Assembly (NCBI GenBank): GCA_039654915.1
Contig: CM077597.1
Location: 78,308,001-78,372,000 of the forward strand
Direction: 5' to 3'
Origin: Aquilaria yunnanensis
Taxonomy: Eukaryota; Streptophyta; Magnoliopsida; Malvales; Thymelaeaceae
Length of the DNA: 64,000 bases
The position numbers were made by a program, and so were the translations under genes. Position 1 is the stretch's first letter; each line of letters starts with the position of its first letter. Positions 46,378 to 58,359 of this stretch are shown piece after piece. Under the pieces are notes generated by a model, which saw only the letters and a program-made list of their open reading frames with translations, ran no database searches and was not told the origin of the DNA.

Positions 46378-49300
46378 ATGTCAGGAAATTCTACCTCTAC
46401 ACTTACTCCCTCTACTTCTTTTAGATCTACCTCCTATTCTTATTTGGATTTTCTCTGTGAATTCAAGTATCTTTCTGATGATGAGAAGATCCCTCTTACT
46501 GATCTTCCCCTCATCAACCCTTATTAAGCTTTTACCAAACCTTCTTATTCTTTCACCCGCACTGTAAAAAATATTGTTTCCCCTACCAGGAAACATGTAA
46601 AGGAGTATGTCCAAGCTACGAAGTTTGACCAACATACTCTTCCTGCAACATCCAAAGAACAGTATGTCACGCTGGAGATCCTTCCTCACTTTCGTCGACA
46701 ATGGACAGCTGAAGGATACACCCATCTCCACTTTGGTGCTGTTCGTCTTGCTCTCACCTACCATGGAAGAAAAGGGTTACCAGTCACTGCTCGTCTCGCC
46801 TTGCTTGACTCCAGATACAAAAAGTACAAGCATGCCTGTATTGGCACAGTCGAGACTACTCTTAATGCTGGTACAATCCTTATGACGTTCTTCCCTAATT
46901 TCTGTATGGCTCTTCAAGATCCGCATCTCCTGTTTGCCCTGAAGATCTAGATCCACATAACTGGTGCAGAACAAGTTTCGACCACTCTGGCATCTACCTT
47001 ACACTACCAGATGGCGTACAGAGTCCAGAGTCATGCTCTTGACTTCTCTATGCCCAACATGAGCAATGATGCCTTATATCTCTCTGTAGATACTACCCAT
47101 GTTCCGAACGAGATATATGTCCCTCAACAGATACCTCGTGAGGAACTACAATGACTGATCCCTGCCTCTTGGATATCTACATATGAATCTCTCCACCAGT
47201 AGACAGAGCCAGTCCAGTCTAAGAAGCCCATATTCCTTGATAGAGGAAATGGCCAGACGGAAATCTTCTTTCAAAAAGAAGAACCGACAGAAGATACTGA
47301 TGTCTTCTCAACTCCTGCAGTTCTCGCCTTCATCAAAGAACCGGTCCAGCCGCTTCAAATACCTATTGAGTCTTTTGACTCTAATGGCAACCCGGTCTAT
47401 GCATTCCATGACAACAAAGGTCACAAATATTTTGATGTTTGTGATTGTCCAGACTGTTATCAATCCCCCTACGATGATGAAGATGAAACTACCAAGAAGA
47501 TGAAGAAGAATAAATCCAAAAAGAAATCTTATCAGCATCTTCTCCAGCAACGGTATGACAAAGGTGATCCCGAAGTTGGATTACTTGGTGAACCCTCTGG
47601 CAAGTATGACTATTATGTCCTTTACTCCCAGAAGGAAGAAACCACGGATGACATCTTCATAACTCCTGCAGAACCTTTTGAACTTCCACCTCCATCTCCA
47701 GAAGTTAAGATGCCATGCCATCCTTACTACAAGAAGCCTATTAAGCACCTCAGGAAGGAACATCCTCCTAGTTTCATTCCTAAAGTTCATATGTATGAAG
47801 GAACGCTTGAGGATTTTCCCCCTCTTGCATTCAATGATCCTTCTACATCAACAAAGCATGCCTGGAAGGTTCCCCAACCTTCGACAGTTGACTCAGAAGG
47901 AAGACGAAGGGAAAACACAGCTGCTGAACAAGTCCTCAACTGGAAATCTGAGAACATGGTGTCTCAAAATAAAGTCCTCAGCAGAATTGAGCACAACCAA
48001 GTCCGCTTGGAGCAAATGATGGATCAGATGATCATTGATCCATTAACACAGTGTCAGCAACGAATCAACTATCTCCACCAAGAGATTTTTGGCCTTATAG
48101 CCTGACATGAAAGCTTTATGGCCCAAGAATAGGAGATCCAGCATTTGAAGGAACAACTCAGGCATCTTCAGGCCCAACAACAGCCCAGATATCCTGAATC
48201 CTTTTCCTCAATATTCTAGACTGTTGACCCATTCAAACCTACTCCAAACCCGGTCTATCAACCACCTTCTCCATCCCGAAATATTTTTAAGCCTCTTCCA
48301 TCTCTTATTTCTAAACCAGCCTACCAACTCCCCAGGCCTCAACCTTCATGGCCCAGTACACCTACCTGGTCCAGTCATACTCCGGCCCAAACATTTTGAC
48401 CTCTTCCAGACCTAAAACAGAAAGGCCCTGCTTACCCTCAGAAACCCATAAAGATCCAAAAGCCTCATCATCAGACATGAATGGTCCAATCCAATCCTAT
48501 CATTGGATTCCTTGATCAACAGATCCAACAACCTAGCACGCTTGCCGTCTTTGCTGCACTTGAAGACTTGAGCTCCACCTCATCAAGTGAATATGAAGAA
48601 GATGAAACATTTTCAACTTCTTCCTCTGAAGCCCAAGTTTATATGGCCCAAGGAGCTCCTAGTCATGCCCAGCCGGTAGAGTCTACAACAACAGATGCCG
48701 GGACTCAACAAGCTCCTCCTCAAGCTCCATAACAGCCACCTCCAGCTCCACCACTAGGACCACCACCTGGTCCTCCTCAATAGCCTTATGTTCACATGGA
48801 TGAAGATCCAGCACCTGTGCACATTGACGCTGTTTGTTACACTCTCACTCGAAGGGATTCCAACAGCAAAATGGCATAAGAAATTCCTCAAATTCCATGC
48901 CTGGTGTCTTACGCAACTCCAACGTGAAGGTGCTACCCATCTGAAGGTTAATTGTGCCTTCATAGCTGGCATGTCCGGTATCCTCAAACATTGGTTCATG
49001 AGTATTGGAGAATACCGCCAGCTAGAATTAGCCCAGACACCAACAACGACAGAATTCATTTTCAAACTATATCGAGAATTCATCGGTGAACCTGATGCTC
49101 TTCTTGATGTAGCCAGAGAAGAATTCTTCAAGATGAAGTGCTGTTCCTACAACTGAAAAGATTTGGAAAAACACTATGAAAGTATGCTCAAGCGCTTCTA
49201 CCTCATTTGCACTGGCTATGATGCTAACAACAATTTGAAGCAGGCATACTTAAATTTTGTGCCAGAAACAATTGGCCAGGAAGCTCTTCGCATCATACAA

Positions 49301-51715
49301 CAAAGTGGACAATCACTTAAAGACTACTTTTTTGGCAAGCTCCACCAAGTTGTCATGATGGCTCTCAGGAAGCTGTGCAATACTCACTCCTTCTTCAAGG
49401 ACTTCAACCAGTCTTAAAATCTGTTTGATAAAGCCTGCCAGCAACCTGAGTTAACAATCAAGTGCAAAGACAAAGGCACTTGCAATTGCAGTACCCCTCG
49501 GAAGAAGCACCATCGACGCAAAGTCTATTCTCCTGATCGACCTCGAAGATTCAGAAGAAAGAAAAAACGATTCTTCCGATACAAGAATAATAGCAGCAAA
49601 TTCAAACGGTGTTTTATATGTCGACAACCAGGACACTTTTCCAAAGATTGTCCTAAGAAGAATACCAAGTCTAAGAAGAAAATGGCGCACACTATTTCCT
49701 AAGTCACCGGTGCTGATCTATCCAATGACGACATGGAGTCCATTTTCTTTGAAATTAAAGATGAGGCATCTACCCTATTTACTATTGAAGCCTACTCCTT
49801 AGAGTTTGATTCTAAACCAGAGCAAGCTTCAATCTACACGATGTAGATATCTCCGATGTAGTCCTCTCTCTTTGCTGCTCAAATCATTCCCCAAGCCAAG
49901 ATCAAAATTCTCCTGGATAAGTATGCAAAGCCAATCCCAGTGATTGCTCTATTTGATACTGGTGCCACCAACACCATTATCAATCCTTCCCTCCTTCCAG
50001 ACAGAATGTGGCGACCTTACAATGAAAGATTCAGAGCTGCAAACGGTGCCTTCTACGTCACCTAGATAAGCAAACTTATTCGGATCAAATTCTCTCCTAC
50101 AAAGTACGTAGTTACTACTGTATTTGGTTATAACCATGGCATAGATATGATTCTTGGGTTTGACATTATCAAGAAGTTATCAGTTCAAAGATGGATTGAT
50201 AAAGGACTACAACTTCACAAGTTTTTCCTTCCTTGGACATCCACTCCACGATTATATTTAACCGAAGGAGAAGCTCTCTCAGCAAGTCAGATACAATCTG
50301 AAAGTGACCCGGTATACGGTACAATTATGCAAGCCCTTATCCAGCAATCCTGTGCTGAGTCACATGCTGAGTTTGAACAGAAGCATCCTCTTCCTCTTTG
50401 GAAGAATCCGAAGTTCTTCATAGAAATTCCATTAAAAAAGAATGAGGATGTCAACCCAACTAAAGCTACCCACTCGGGTATGAGCCCAGAGGAGAAAAAG
50501 ATGGCAATCCAAGAGCTGCAAGAGCTTAAGGCCCAAAACCTCATTGAGCCTACAACCTCTTTGTGGGCCTGCCAGGCCTTTTATGTCAACAAGCATTCAG
50601 AACAAAAAAGAAAGAAGCCTAGACTTGTCATCGACTACAAGCCTCTGAATGAGTTCATTGCTGACGTCAAGTTTCCGTTACCACGGAAAAACACTCTCTT
50701 CACCAACCTGACGAATGCCAAGGTATTCTCCAAGTTTGACCTTAAATCAGGCTTCTGGCAATTGTCAATCTCTCCTCCAGACAAATACAAAACTGGCTTC
50801 TGCATCCCAGACCACCATTACCAATGGACGGTGCTTCCTTTTGGTCTGAAGACGGCACCCTCATTGTTCCAGAAGGCCATGATCCAAATCTTCAAGCCGA
50901 TTCTGCAGTCGGCCCTTGTTTATATTGACGATATTTTATTGTTTTCTCCTTGTACAGGTACCCATTTAAAGCTATTAGCTCAGTTTGCCCATATAGTTAA
51001 AGACAATGGAGTAATGCTCTCCTAGAGCAAGATGGTCCTTGGTCAAACATCTATTGAATTCCTCGGAGTCCAAATCAAAGATAGTAAGTACCATCCTCAG
51101 CCTCACATTGCCACCAAGATCATGAACTTCCCGGACGATAATCTCACGAGACGATAAGTCCAACAAATTCTTGGCCTTGTCAATTACATCCGCAAGTTCA
51201 TCCCGAAGCTGTCCTCCATTCTCCATCCTTTACACATGTATCTCAAAAAGGACTTTCCGCCCTGGTCCACCTTGCACCGACGAGCTATCCTCAAGCTTAA
51301 AGAAGTGGTCCAAAATCTGCCACCTCTCAAGATTCCTTACAAAGGAAAAAGGATACTCTAGACGGATGCCTCAGATGAGTATTGGGGAGGGGTCCTCCTT
51401 GAAGAATCCAATGGCGCTCGACACGTGTGCTGCTACAACAGTGGAGAATTCAAAGAGTCAAAGAAGCACTACCATTCCACTTACAAAGAAATCTTGGCCG
51501 TCAAACATGGGATTGAAAAGTTCCAATTCCACCTCATTGGTCACCACTTCCTTGTAGAAATGGACATGTCAGCATTCCTCTGTATGCTGAATTACAGGCA
51601 GAAACAACTTCCAAATACTCTGCTGCTTCGCTGGCAATAATGGTTCGTCCGCTTCAGCTTCGACGTTAAGCAATAAAGGGCACCTCTAACACCCTTGCTG
51701 ATATCTTGAGGAGAC
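46378..51715 (+). pseudogene. Pararetroviral ORF1 polyprotein, broken (MP-CP-PR-RT-RH)
   Basis: A continuous homologous reading starts at ATG 46378. It stays in one frame to about 48790 and then moves by one base, near 48850, for the rest. Domains by position: 30K-type movement protein (about 46600-47160), acidic and proline-rich linker (47250-48780), coat region (about 48880-49420), CCHC zinc knuckle (49610-49651), aspartic protease DTG (49955-49963), reverse transcriptase with YIDD (50921-50932), RNase H (about 51340-51640). In-frame stops include 46525, 46948, 47152, 47200, 48103, 48730, 49154, 49415 and 51023, with more between. The longest intact piece is the RT segment 50147-51025. It cannot yield a full protein as it stands. 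Confidence 0.88.
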
Positions 51716-51766
51716 CTTCAAAATCCTTCCTCAAACCACCAAAGCCTCCCAAACCAAAAATATAAA

Positions 51767-52340
51767 ATGGCTTCCTCCTCCTCTTCCAATCCCCCAGTCT
51801 TTAACAAGGATAGAAATCTCCCAGTTGATGTTGAACGGTATGAAACTCAGTCGTTCACCTTCACCCAGAGACACCGAGTTTTTCACTATCATGTCTCTCT
51901 CATTGAGAGGTATGGTTTTGATGGTTGCCCTGTTAAACCTGTTGGGATTCATCTCTAGTATCCCTTCGCCCATCTTTTCTCTATCCCAGATGTCTTCACC
52001 TTTCCTCCATTAGCACTCTGCTTCTTCTGGTACCTATGCTCTGTCTATACCATAGGTATTATTTTTAATATTTCTCAGCTGCACCAGCTCCTCTCCTACT
52101 CCAGAAACTTCCATTCAGACTTCTCTTCTAACCTCCCTGTTTTCCTTTCCTGGTTCGATCCCATCTGTACATGGATCGATATCCTCCATCAGTCCTATAA
52201 AGCCCTTAACCCTACTATCCCTGACCGCCGTATAAGCTACCAATTAAATAATATTTCTCCCGTCAATTCCTCTATGCATTTTGTAGTTGGTCATGTTATT
52301 TCTTTCATAGGCCCATTACCTTTACTAAATCTCCCTCTGG
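51767..52340 (+). pseudogene. Pararetroviral ORF2, unknown function, one premature stop
   Basis: ATG at 51767. The frame is interrupted by TAG near 51956 and then stays open for well over 300 bp. A serine-rich start is followed by aromatic-rich sequence with no domain I recognise. Its position directly after RNase H is where florendoviruses carry a second ORF, which supports that assignment. Confidence 0.6.
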
Positions 52341-52658
52341 CCTAAATTTCATCCCTACTCCCTTTTACCACCATTATAAAAACCTAGATTTTAACGTAGC
52401 TTGAGTTCCATGGCAACCCCCTGCTGATTATCGTGCTTTCCTCCGTGAAGCGTATCGATGACCCATATTTTTAGCGCGAAAGGCAAACTCAGAGTGACTC
52501 AGAAGATTCAAATCACAACTGGCCACTTGACCCATATGCCTTTCCGAAACCTGCTTTCAAAGACAAAAATTAGTGCCTTACAGCTGGCATACTAGTGGGT
52601 GTATTATTAAGATCTCGGATAGTGGCCTGTCACTTCCGATCCTAGTATTATTAGTTTT

Positions 52659-52718
52659 TGACGTAAGCTCTTATGTCACTTTGTTTGTTTGTATCCTCCT
52701 TCCTCCACCTATATAAGG
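52659..52718 (+). promoter_or_regulatory. Pararetroviral (35S-like) promoter: as-1-like motif and TATA box
   Basis: TGACGTAAG at 52659-52667 and TTATGTCA at 52671-52678 form a paired TGACG-type (as-1-like) site. CTATATAAGG lies about 30 bp downstream, at 52709-52718. The spacing from this TATA box to the next primer site (53442) is about 700 bp, comparable to caulimovirus leaders. Promoter activity today is unknown. Confidence 0.75.
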
Positions 52719-53410
52719 AGGCTTCAATTCTCTTGTAAATCATCCCGGAGCTAATATAGAACTCCTTTCTTCTATTATCTCTAATGCTCCTTATCTCTCA
52801 CTAAAAAATTCTGGCTAGAGGGTGAGGCAGAAGTTCTTAGTTTCTCAACTCTATCCGTTAATCTGAGTTCCCACCTCGGTGGATCCTATCAGGTTTTGAT
52901 CATCTTCAAGCTTATAATAATTAAGCTTGAAGGTAAATGATGACTTAGGAGTTGCCACTCTGTGGATCCTCTCTTCAAGTCGTCCTCTGCCTTCAATCAT
53001 AATTGTTGTAATCTACCGGTCTCGATCCCCGGTGTTTTGTCCGGCTAGTACAACAACTGTTTTTCAAAAGGTTTTTTCAAAATGAACTTCAGAAAAGGTT
53101 CATCAGTATGGGAAACTCTTGGAGAATGCCTTAGTGAACTCTGGTGCTCGGGGCCTTATTTGAGTTGAAATGTTGGCTAAAGCTTATGAGTTCGATTGTG
53201 TGTTCTTGGACTATATCACTATTAATCTTTCTTGTTGATTTCTAGAACTCGCCTGTTTTTAGCGGTTCTACTTATCCTTGGTATATTGGGCTGGAAACTG
53301 CCTCGTGCCACGGTAAAACGTACTACATAGCAATTCTCTGGAAATCTCTGTAAAGGGTCTGGCTATATAACAACACCATGTACCAGGATAAAAACCTCAT
53401 TTTGAAATGA

Positions 53411-53450
53411 ATTTAGTTACTGTGCTACCTCGGAACCCATTTGGTATCAG
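53411..53450 (+). repeat. Right copy of 40-bp terminal repeat of the pararetrovirus
   Basis: Nearly identical to 46257-46296. The viral sequence ends within the primer site after TGGTATCAG, and host TIR-element sequence follows. Confidence 0.92.
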
Positions 53451-53665
53451 GCTAGAGGAAATAATTACTCATTGGTCCTTACTTTCTTTAGCACCTATCT
53501 TACTGCCCCCTATCTTTATATTCTTCCATCATTTTCTGGGGGCAAATATACATATCTAGTCCCTAGCTTCTCTTAAATTAGCCAATTAAGCACCTATATT
53601 TAAATATTTCCAAAATTTTCGAAGGGGCAGCAGCACCCCTGCCCCTACTAAGTTCCACCATTGAT
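53451..53665. mobile_element. Right part of the interrupted TIR repeat
   Basis: It ends GGGGCAGCAGCACCCCTGCC then CCTACTAAGTTCCACCAT, the degenerate inverse of the left end at 46085. The text resembles the frequent plant repeat whose ends read GTGGCGGAGCCAGGATT. Confidence 0.55.
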
Positions 53666-53765
53666 GTATAGCAAAAGTAGACAGAAAGGAGACAACCTGT
53701 AAGGAAAACCAACATGATGAAAGTGTAAGCATTTGTGGGCTAGTAATATGTTATTTGTGTGCGTA

Positions 53766-55227
53766 TAGGTGTTTGTTGGGTTGACCTAGCCTGGTTAGGC
53801 CTGGGTCTAAAGGTCCTGAGGCATGCTGGTCCCATGCCGGGCCTAACCCAGGCCCGGGTCAAGATAGGCCTTAGCCGGGCCTAGACCCAATTTTTTTTTA
53901 TAATTTTAAATTTTAATTTTTACACAAATTTTTAAAGACTACTTGTTTTAAGAATTAATATAATATTATTTATTAATTTTTAAAAAATTATTACATATTT
54001 TAACTTAAGTCAATTGACTTAAAAATGGCTTATTTTTATTCTTATGTCTTTTTTACTCGAAACTAATTTTAATTAAAAGCTATATTATGTAGCTACAATA
54101 TCTATTAAAAATAAAATTTTTGTAATCTTACCAAATTTTTTAATGAATTTTTTTAGTTTAAGGCATTAAAAAATAAAAATTCATAAAAATTTAATAACAT
54201 CATGAAAATTTACTTTCAAAGGGATTATTGTATCTACATAATATTGTCTTTTAAATGAAATTGGTTTCAAGAAAAAAAATATAAAAGTAAAAATAAATCA
54301 TTTGACTTAAGTTAAAATGAATTAGCTCTAAATTTACTAAAAACAATACAAATAATTCAAAAATTAGATTTTAAAAATTGGTGTCATGTTATTAGGGATG
54401 ACTTCTAACAAAGTTGATGTGAAACATTTGAAAATGTTCTAACTAAAATTAATAGATTAACAACTAATTTATTTTAACTGAAGTCAACTTAATTCAAAAT
54501 GAATTATATTGATTTTTATATTTATTTGCCCAAAACTAATTACACTCGAAAGTCAATATTATGTAGGCGTAATAAATCATTGAAAATAAAATTTTTAGAG
54601 AGTTGTTAAATTTTCATGAATTGTTCTTTTTTAGTGCCTAAAGAAGAAAAATTCATAAAAACATAATAATTTTATAAAAATTCTCCTTTTACTCGATTGT
54701 TACGCCAACATAATATGAGCTTTTGAATAAATTTGATTTCAGGAAAAAAAATGTAAAAAATAAATCATTTTTAATTAAGGTGATTTAAGTTAAAACAAAT
54801 TTGGTATGAGAATGACTTATCACCCAAGTTCTCATGGTAAAGGGATACACAGTTGACAACCCCCCCCCCCCCCCCCATTTTAGGATTTATTCAATCATCT
54901 CCATAAATGTCATTAATATTGGTTCAGTTTCTCACAAATTCCAAACTAGTTTGCAGTTTCCTACCAATATAATATGATCGATGCCTCCCTATCGTTGGGA
55001 ATGGACTAGACCGGGACTGCCAATCCTGGGCTGAGATGGCCCTAGTCCTAAGCCTGCAAGCCGGACCATGCCTGGCCCAAATCCGAACTGGGCCATGTTG
55101 GTCCCATGTCCATTCCATTCTTTCCTAAGGCCCATACCTATCCCTTTATATCCCATGCCTTACCCGGGCCCGTGCTGAGTCGGGTTTGATAGGTTTCTAG
55201 CCGGGTTGGGCCCTTTGAACACCTTTA
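53766..55227. mobile_element. hAT-like non-autonomous element
   Basis: The ends ATAGGTGTTTGTTGGGTT and (inverse) GGGTTGGGCC-CTTTGAACACCTTTA are related. Both subterminal regions are rich in GGCCCGGG and GGGCCTAG motifs, and the middle is AT-rich. A run of C occurs near 54860-54877. Flanking TGTGTG-rich DNA obscures the target duplication. No transposase. Confidence 0.6.
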
Positions 55228-55329
55228 TGTGTGTGTGATGGGTGTGTGTTTGTGTGGGAGTTGTGTCATGAATCCTTGAGGGTTAATTACAAAGATTCAC
55301 CATTTAAATTTTATATCTTTCTTTTAGGA

Positions 55330-57900
55330 AACATGCCGGTGAATGCACATTTTATTTAACCAAAAAAACCCAATGACACTTAATTACAATCAAGGTCAGG
55401 GGACTACAAGACAAATTGACAAAACCTAACATAAAACAAAGAAAATGATAAACAAATCCTAACACCTGTGCTCAATAACAAAATCTGGTGATAAAAAATC
55501 TAAAACATATCATTATTAGAAATACCAAACCTAATAGAAATAGAAGACTTAATAGTACTAAAAAGATCCAGAGTGTTTTGGCAACCCCTATAATGCAATC
55601 TTCTATTGTATTCCTACCAAAGCTAGTAAACTAAAGCAGCAATACAGGCCCTTCTAACTGCAGTTTTAAGGGATTTCTTTTTCACCACTTTACTAAACCA
55701 TCCACAAAAATGATCCCACTGTGTTGGAGCATTTCTCAAATGCAACTTACACATACATTCCCGCCAAATAGACAAAAAATAAGAACACTAAAATAAGAGA
55801 TGGTTCCTAGATTCTTCAAGCATTAAGCAAAAAGGGTAAATAGTAGAAGGCAAAACCATATACTGACTGATTCTGTCTAGAGTAGATAGCTGATTCAACA
55901 CAGTAAACCAACATATAAAGGAAAATTTAGGCACTAAGGCCCAAATCATTTAAGACCAAGGCACCTTACCGAAGTTTTCAGCCATATGATGATAAGCAAG
56001 CTTTTTAATAGACTTTCCATTCCTCACACACTGATCATGAGCACAATTAGCAAAGTAAGATTTGGCTTTTAAGATATGTTTCTAGCAAGTAGAAACATCA
56101 CTTGAGGAAGAAATCTCCCATATGTTTGAATCATGCAAATAATAAGCATGAATCCATTGAACCCACAAGTTATCTTTATCAATCAATAATCTCCAAAGCT
56201 TTTTGCCATATGAAGCTATATTCCAACCATGCAAATTGAAAATAGCCAAACCTCCTTGAGACTCAAACATAGGCACACAAACTTTGGACTAAGCTATAGA
56301 AAACTTTCTACTAGAAATAAAGCTAGTTTAGAGAAAAGCTTTACAACACTTCTTTAAATGATTCAACACACCTTTAGGAAGAGGAAAAATGGCAGATCAA
56401 TAGGCTACTACTAAAATCCACTTAATTCCCGACAGACACTTTTCTGATAGCTCACTGTCGTTGGAAACCATCCGGTTAAATTTTCCAATAGCTAGCCATA
56501 GGATATTTCCGGTAAACTTCCCTCCACCCAAAATTGTTTACGGGAATGAAATTTTTTGAATTTAATTTTTCTGAGGGACATTTTCCTATAAATAACCATT
56601 GGAAACTCTGATGGCTAGCCATTGAAAAATTTTTCGGCCACATTCCCGCCCAGTGAAAGAAAATATCACTCAAAATTGACCTCCAATATAAAATTTTTTG
56701 AATTCCAAATTTCTAAAGATCAGGAAATTAAAAATTTTCCCTCCAAAATATCCTGTTAAATTTTTTTTATTTTTCTTTTAAATTAAATTTTTTCCTCGAC
56801 TTTTACCATTATAAAACCATCATTTTCCTTTAAAACCTCATTTTTTTCTCTCTCATATTCCTTCTCTTTCCCAAAAAATTTTCTCCTCCGCCTCCTTCTT
56901 CATTTCTTCATCTCTTCCTTATCATTAGTTTCTTCCTTTTCTTTTTCTTATTTTTTTCTTATCATTACCTTCTTCTTTCTCATTTTCTTCCTTATCATTA
57001 CCTCTTCTTGCTTTTATTTATTTATTTTTTCTTCTTCTTCTTCTTCCCTCTCTTTCTCACAATTTTCTATTTTCTTTATTATTTTTCTTTTTCTTCCTTC
57101 CTATCTTTTTCACCAATTTTATGTCCATGGGTTTTTTCACCAATTTTATTCCCATAGGTGGTTTAAATGCAACCCATACATACCTTGGGACCAAATTACA
57201 CATTTGTAGGAGTTGGAGGCTATGTGTGTAATCAATTTTATGAAGAAAACAAGACTTGAAAAATGACTGTTTTGAGTCCAAAACTTCTAGCACCTTGCAA
57301 AGTGGAGACAAAGCTTTGAATCGGGCCATATAAAGGACTACAATTTGGAACTTTGGGAAAAAAATTTTGTGGGAAAAAATTTTCGACATCTATTTGTCGG
57401 ATTTTCCAACCGTTACCATCCATTAGATTTTGTAAAGATCCTTGTTTGTTGGATTTTCCGACGGCTGCTGTCCTTCGGGTTTTCCTACAGTCGCCATTGG
57501 GAACCTTTTTTCTGATGTATTAAAACTCGACAGACGTGTTTCTAATGGCTATCCATTGGAAATAGCATTTTTTGATGACTAACTATCGGAAATTACCCTT
57601 TTCCCAGTAATAGGCTTGAATACTAAAAATCATAGATTTGATCAATTACAGCCTACCAACATAAGAAAGATGCTTAATAGACCAGCCCTTAGGATTCTTT
57701 AAATTTTTTTCCTTAATGGGCTTATAATACTTAATTTGGAGTACCTAGTCAACTAAAGGGAGTCCAAGATACGTAAAAGGGAGGGAACCTTTGGCCATGT
57801 TTGAAATGGGCAGAATGTCATTCTTAATTTCAGGGTCAACACAACCAAATATGTTATGACCCTTCTAGTGGGAAGCGCAATTGAGGAAGGTAAAGTCTTT
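55330..57900 (-). pseudogene. LINE (non-LTR retrotransposon) ORF2 remnant, interrupted
   Basis: Minus-strand order: GHNIFGCVDPEIKNDIL, GSLPFTYLGLPLVD and WSIKHLSYVGRL (57640-57870, end of the LINE reverse transcriptase). After the inserted element comes SAIFPLPKGVLNHLKKCC, GGLAIFNLHGWNIASYGKKL and LWVQWIHAYYLHDSNIWEIS (56082-56400). Then a zf-RVT-like tail includes RNAPTQWDHFCGWFSK (about 55690-55740). This is the C-terminal part of plant L1-type ORF2. Stops are frequent, and the catalytic FADD box is absent (truncated at about 57900). Confidence 0.85.
56405..57611. mobile_element. CACTA-like non-autonomous element inside the LINE
   Basis: The left terminus CTACTACTAAAA and right terminus CCCAGTAAT are flanked by AGG on both sides (56402-56404 and 57612-57614), a 3-bp target duplication. 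The LINE reading joins directly across it. Subterminal regions repeat TTTCC-A-TGGCTA-CCAT and CGACGG/CTGTCG motifs in both orientations, as in CACTA elements. The interior has a long pyrimidine tract (56840-57110) and no transposase. Confidence 0.65.
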
Positions 57901-58359
57901 TAAATTAAGTTTGGAACCTTAATTCAAGTTTGCATAGCAAGAATAGAGAAGTTTAGCAAAGTTCACTAAGTTCCGAGAAGAAAAAAGCACTGAATGAAGT
58001 TCAGAGCAAAATGGTAATTTTGCATCCTGAATAGCCGGGACGAGTCCCGAGTGTTTTAAAATAAATTTTTATAACTTAACTTTCAACCTTAACTCAAACT
58101 TGAAGAATAAACAAGAATTTAATCAAGAATCACTAAGTTACAAAAATAGGGGCTTAATTGTAACAAGCTTGATACTTTGATGGCCTTTGGGATTAAGTGA
58201 GGGTTTAAGAAAGGAAAGTGAGACTATGGCTGCCATAATCCTGTTTCCAGCCTTTTCACTCTCATTTTGCTCTCAAATTAAGCTTGGAATCAAGTGATTT
58301 TGGTGCCAAAAGGTGCAATTCAAAGTGATGCCCCAAGGCATATTTGTTTGCTGTCATGT
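57900..58359. other. Unassigned non-coding DNA flanking the Tat-type LTR
   Basis: AT-rich and repetitive in style, possibly part of another LTR. No coding sequence. The five bases CATGT (58355-58359) just before the LTR are the candidate target-site duplication. Confidence 0.35.

Larger units (their letters stand above)
46257..53450 (+). mobile_element. Endogenous pararetrovirus (Caulimoviridae, florendovirus-like), one genome unit, broken
   Basis: Gene order: movement protein, coat protein region with zinc knuckle, aspartic protease, reverse transcriptase, RNase H, then a separate downstream ORF, then a non-coding region with a 35S-like promoter. There is no integrase and no LTR. The unit length is 7154 bp between repeated tRNA-Met primer sites, within the usual caulimovirid genome size. 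One long polyprotein ORF plus a second ORF of unknown function points to florendoviruses. ORF1 has many in-frame stops and one frame change, so it is an old, inactive insert. It lies within a TIR repeat. Confidence 0.9.

Noticed and set aside
46257..53450. LTR retrotransposon instead of virus
   Set aside because: There is no integrase, a 30K-type movement protein is present, and the terminal repeat crosses the primer site rather than ending before it.
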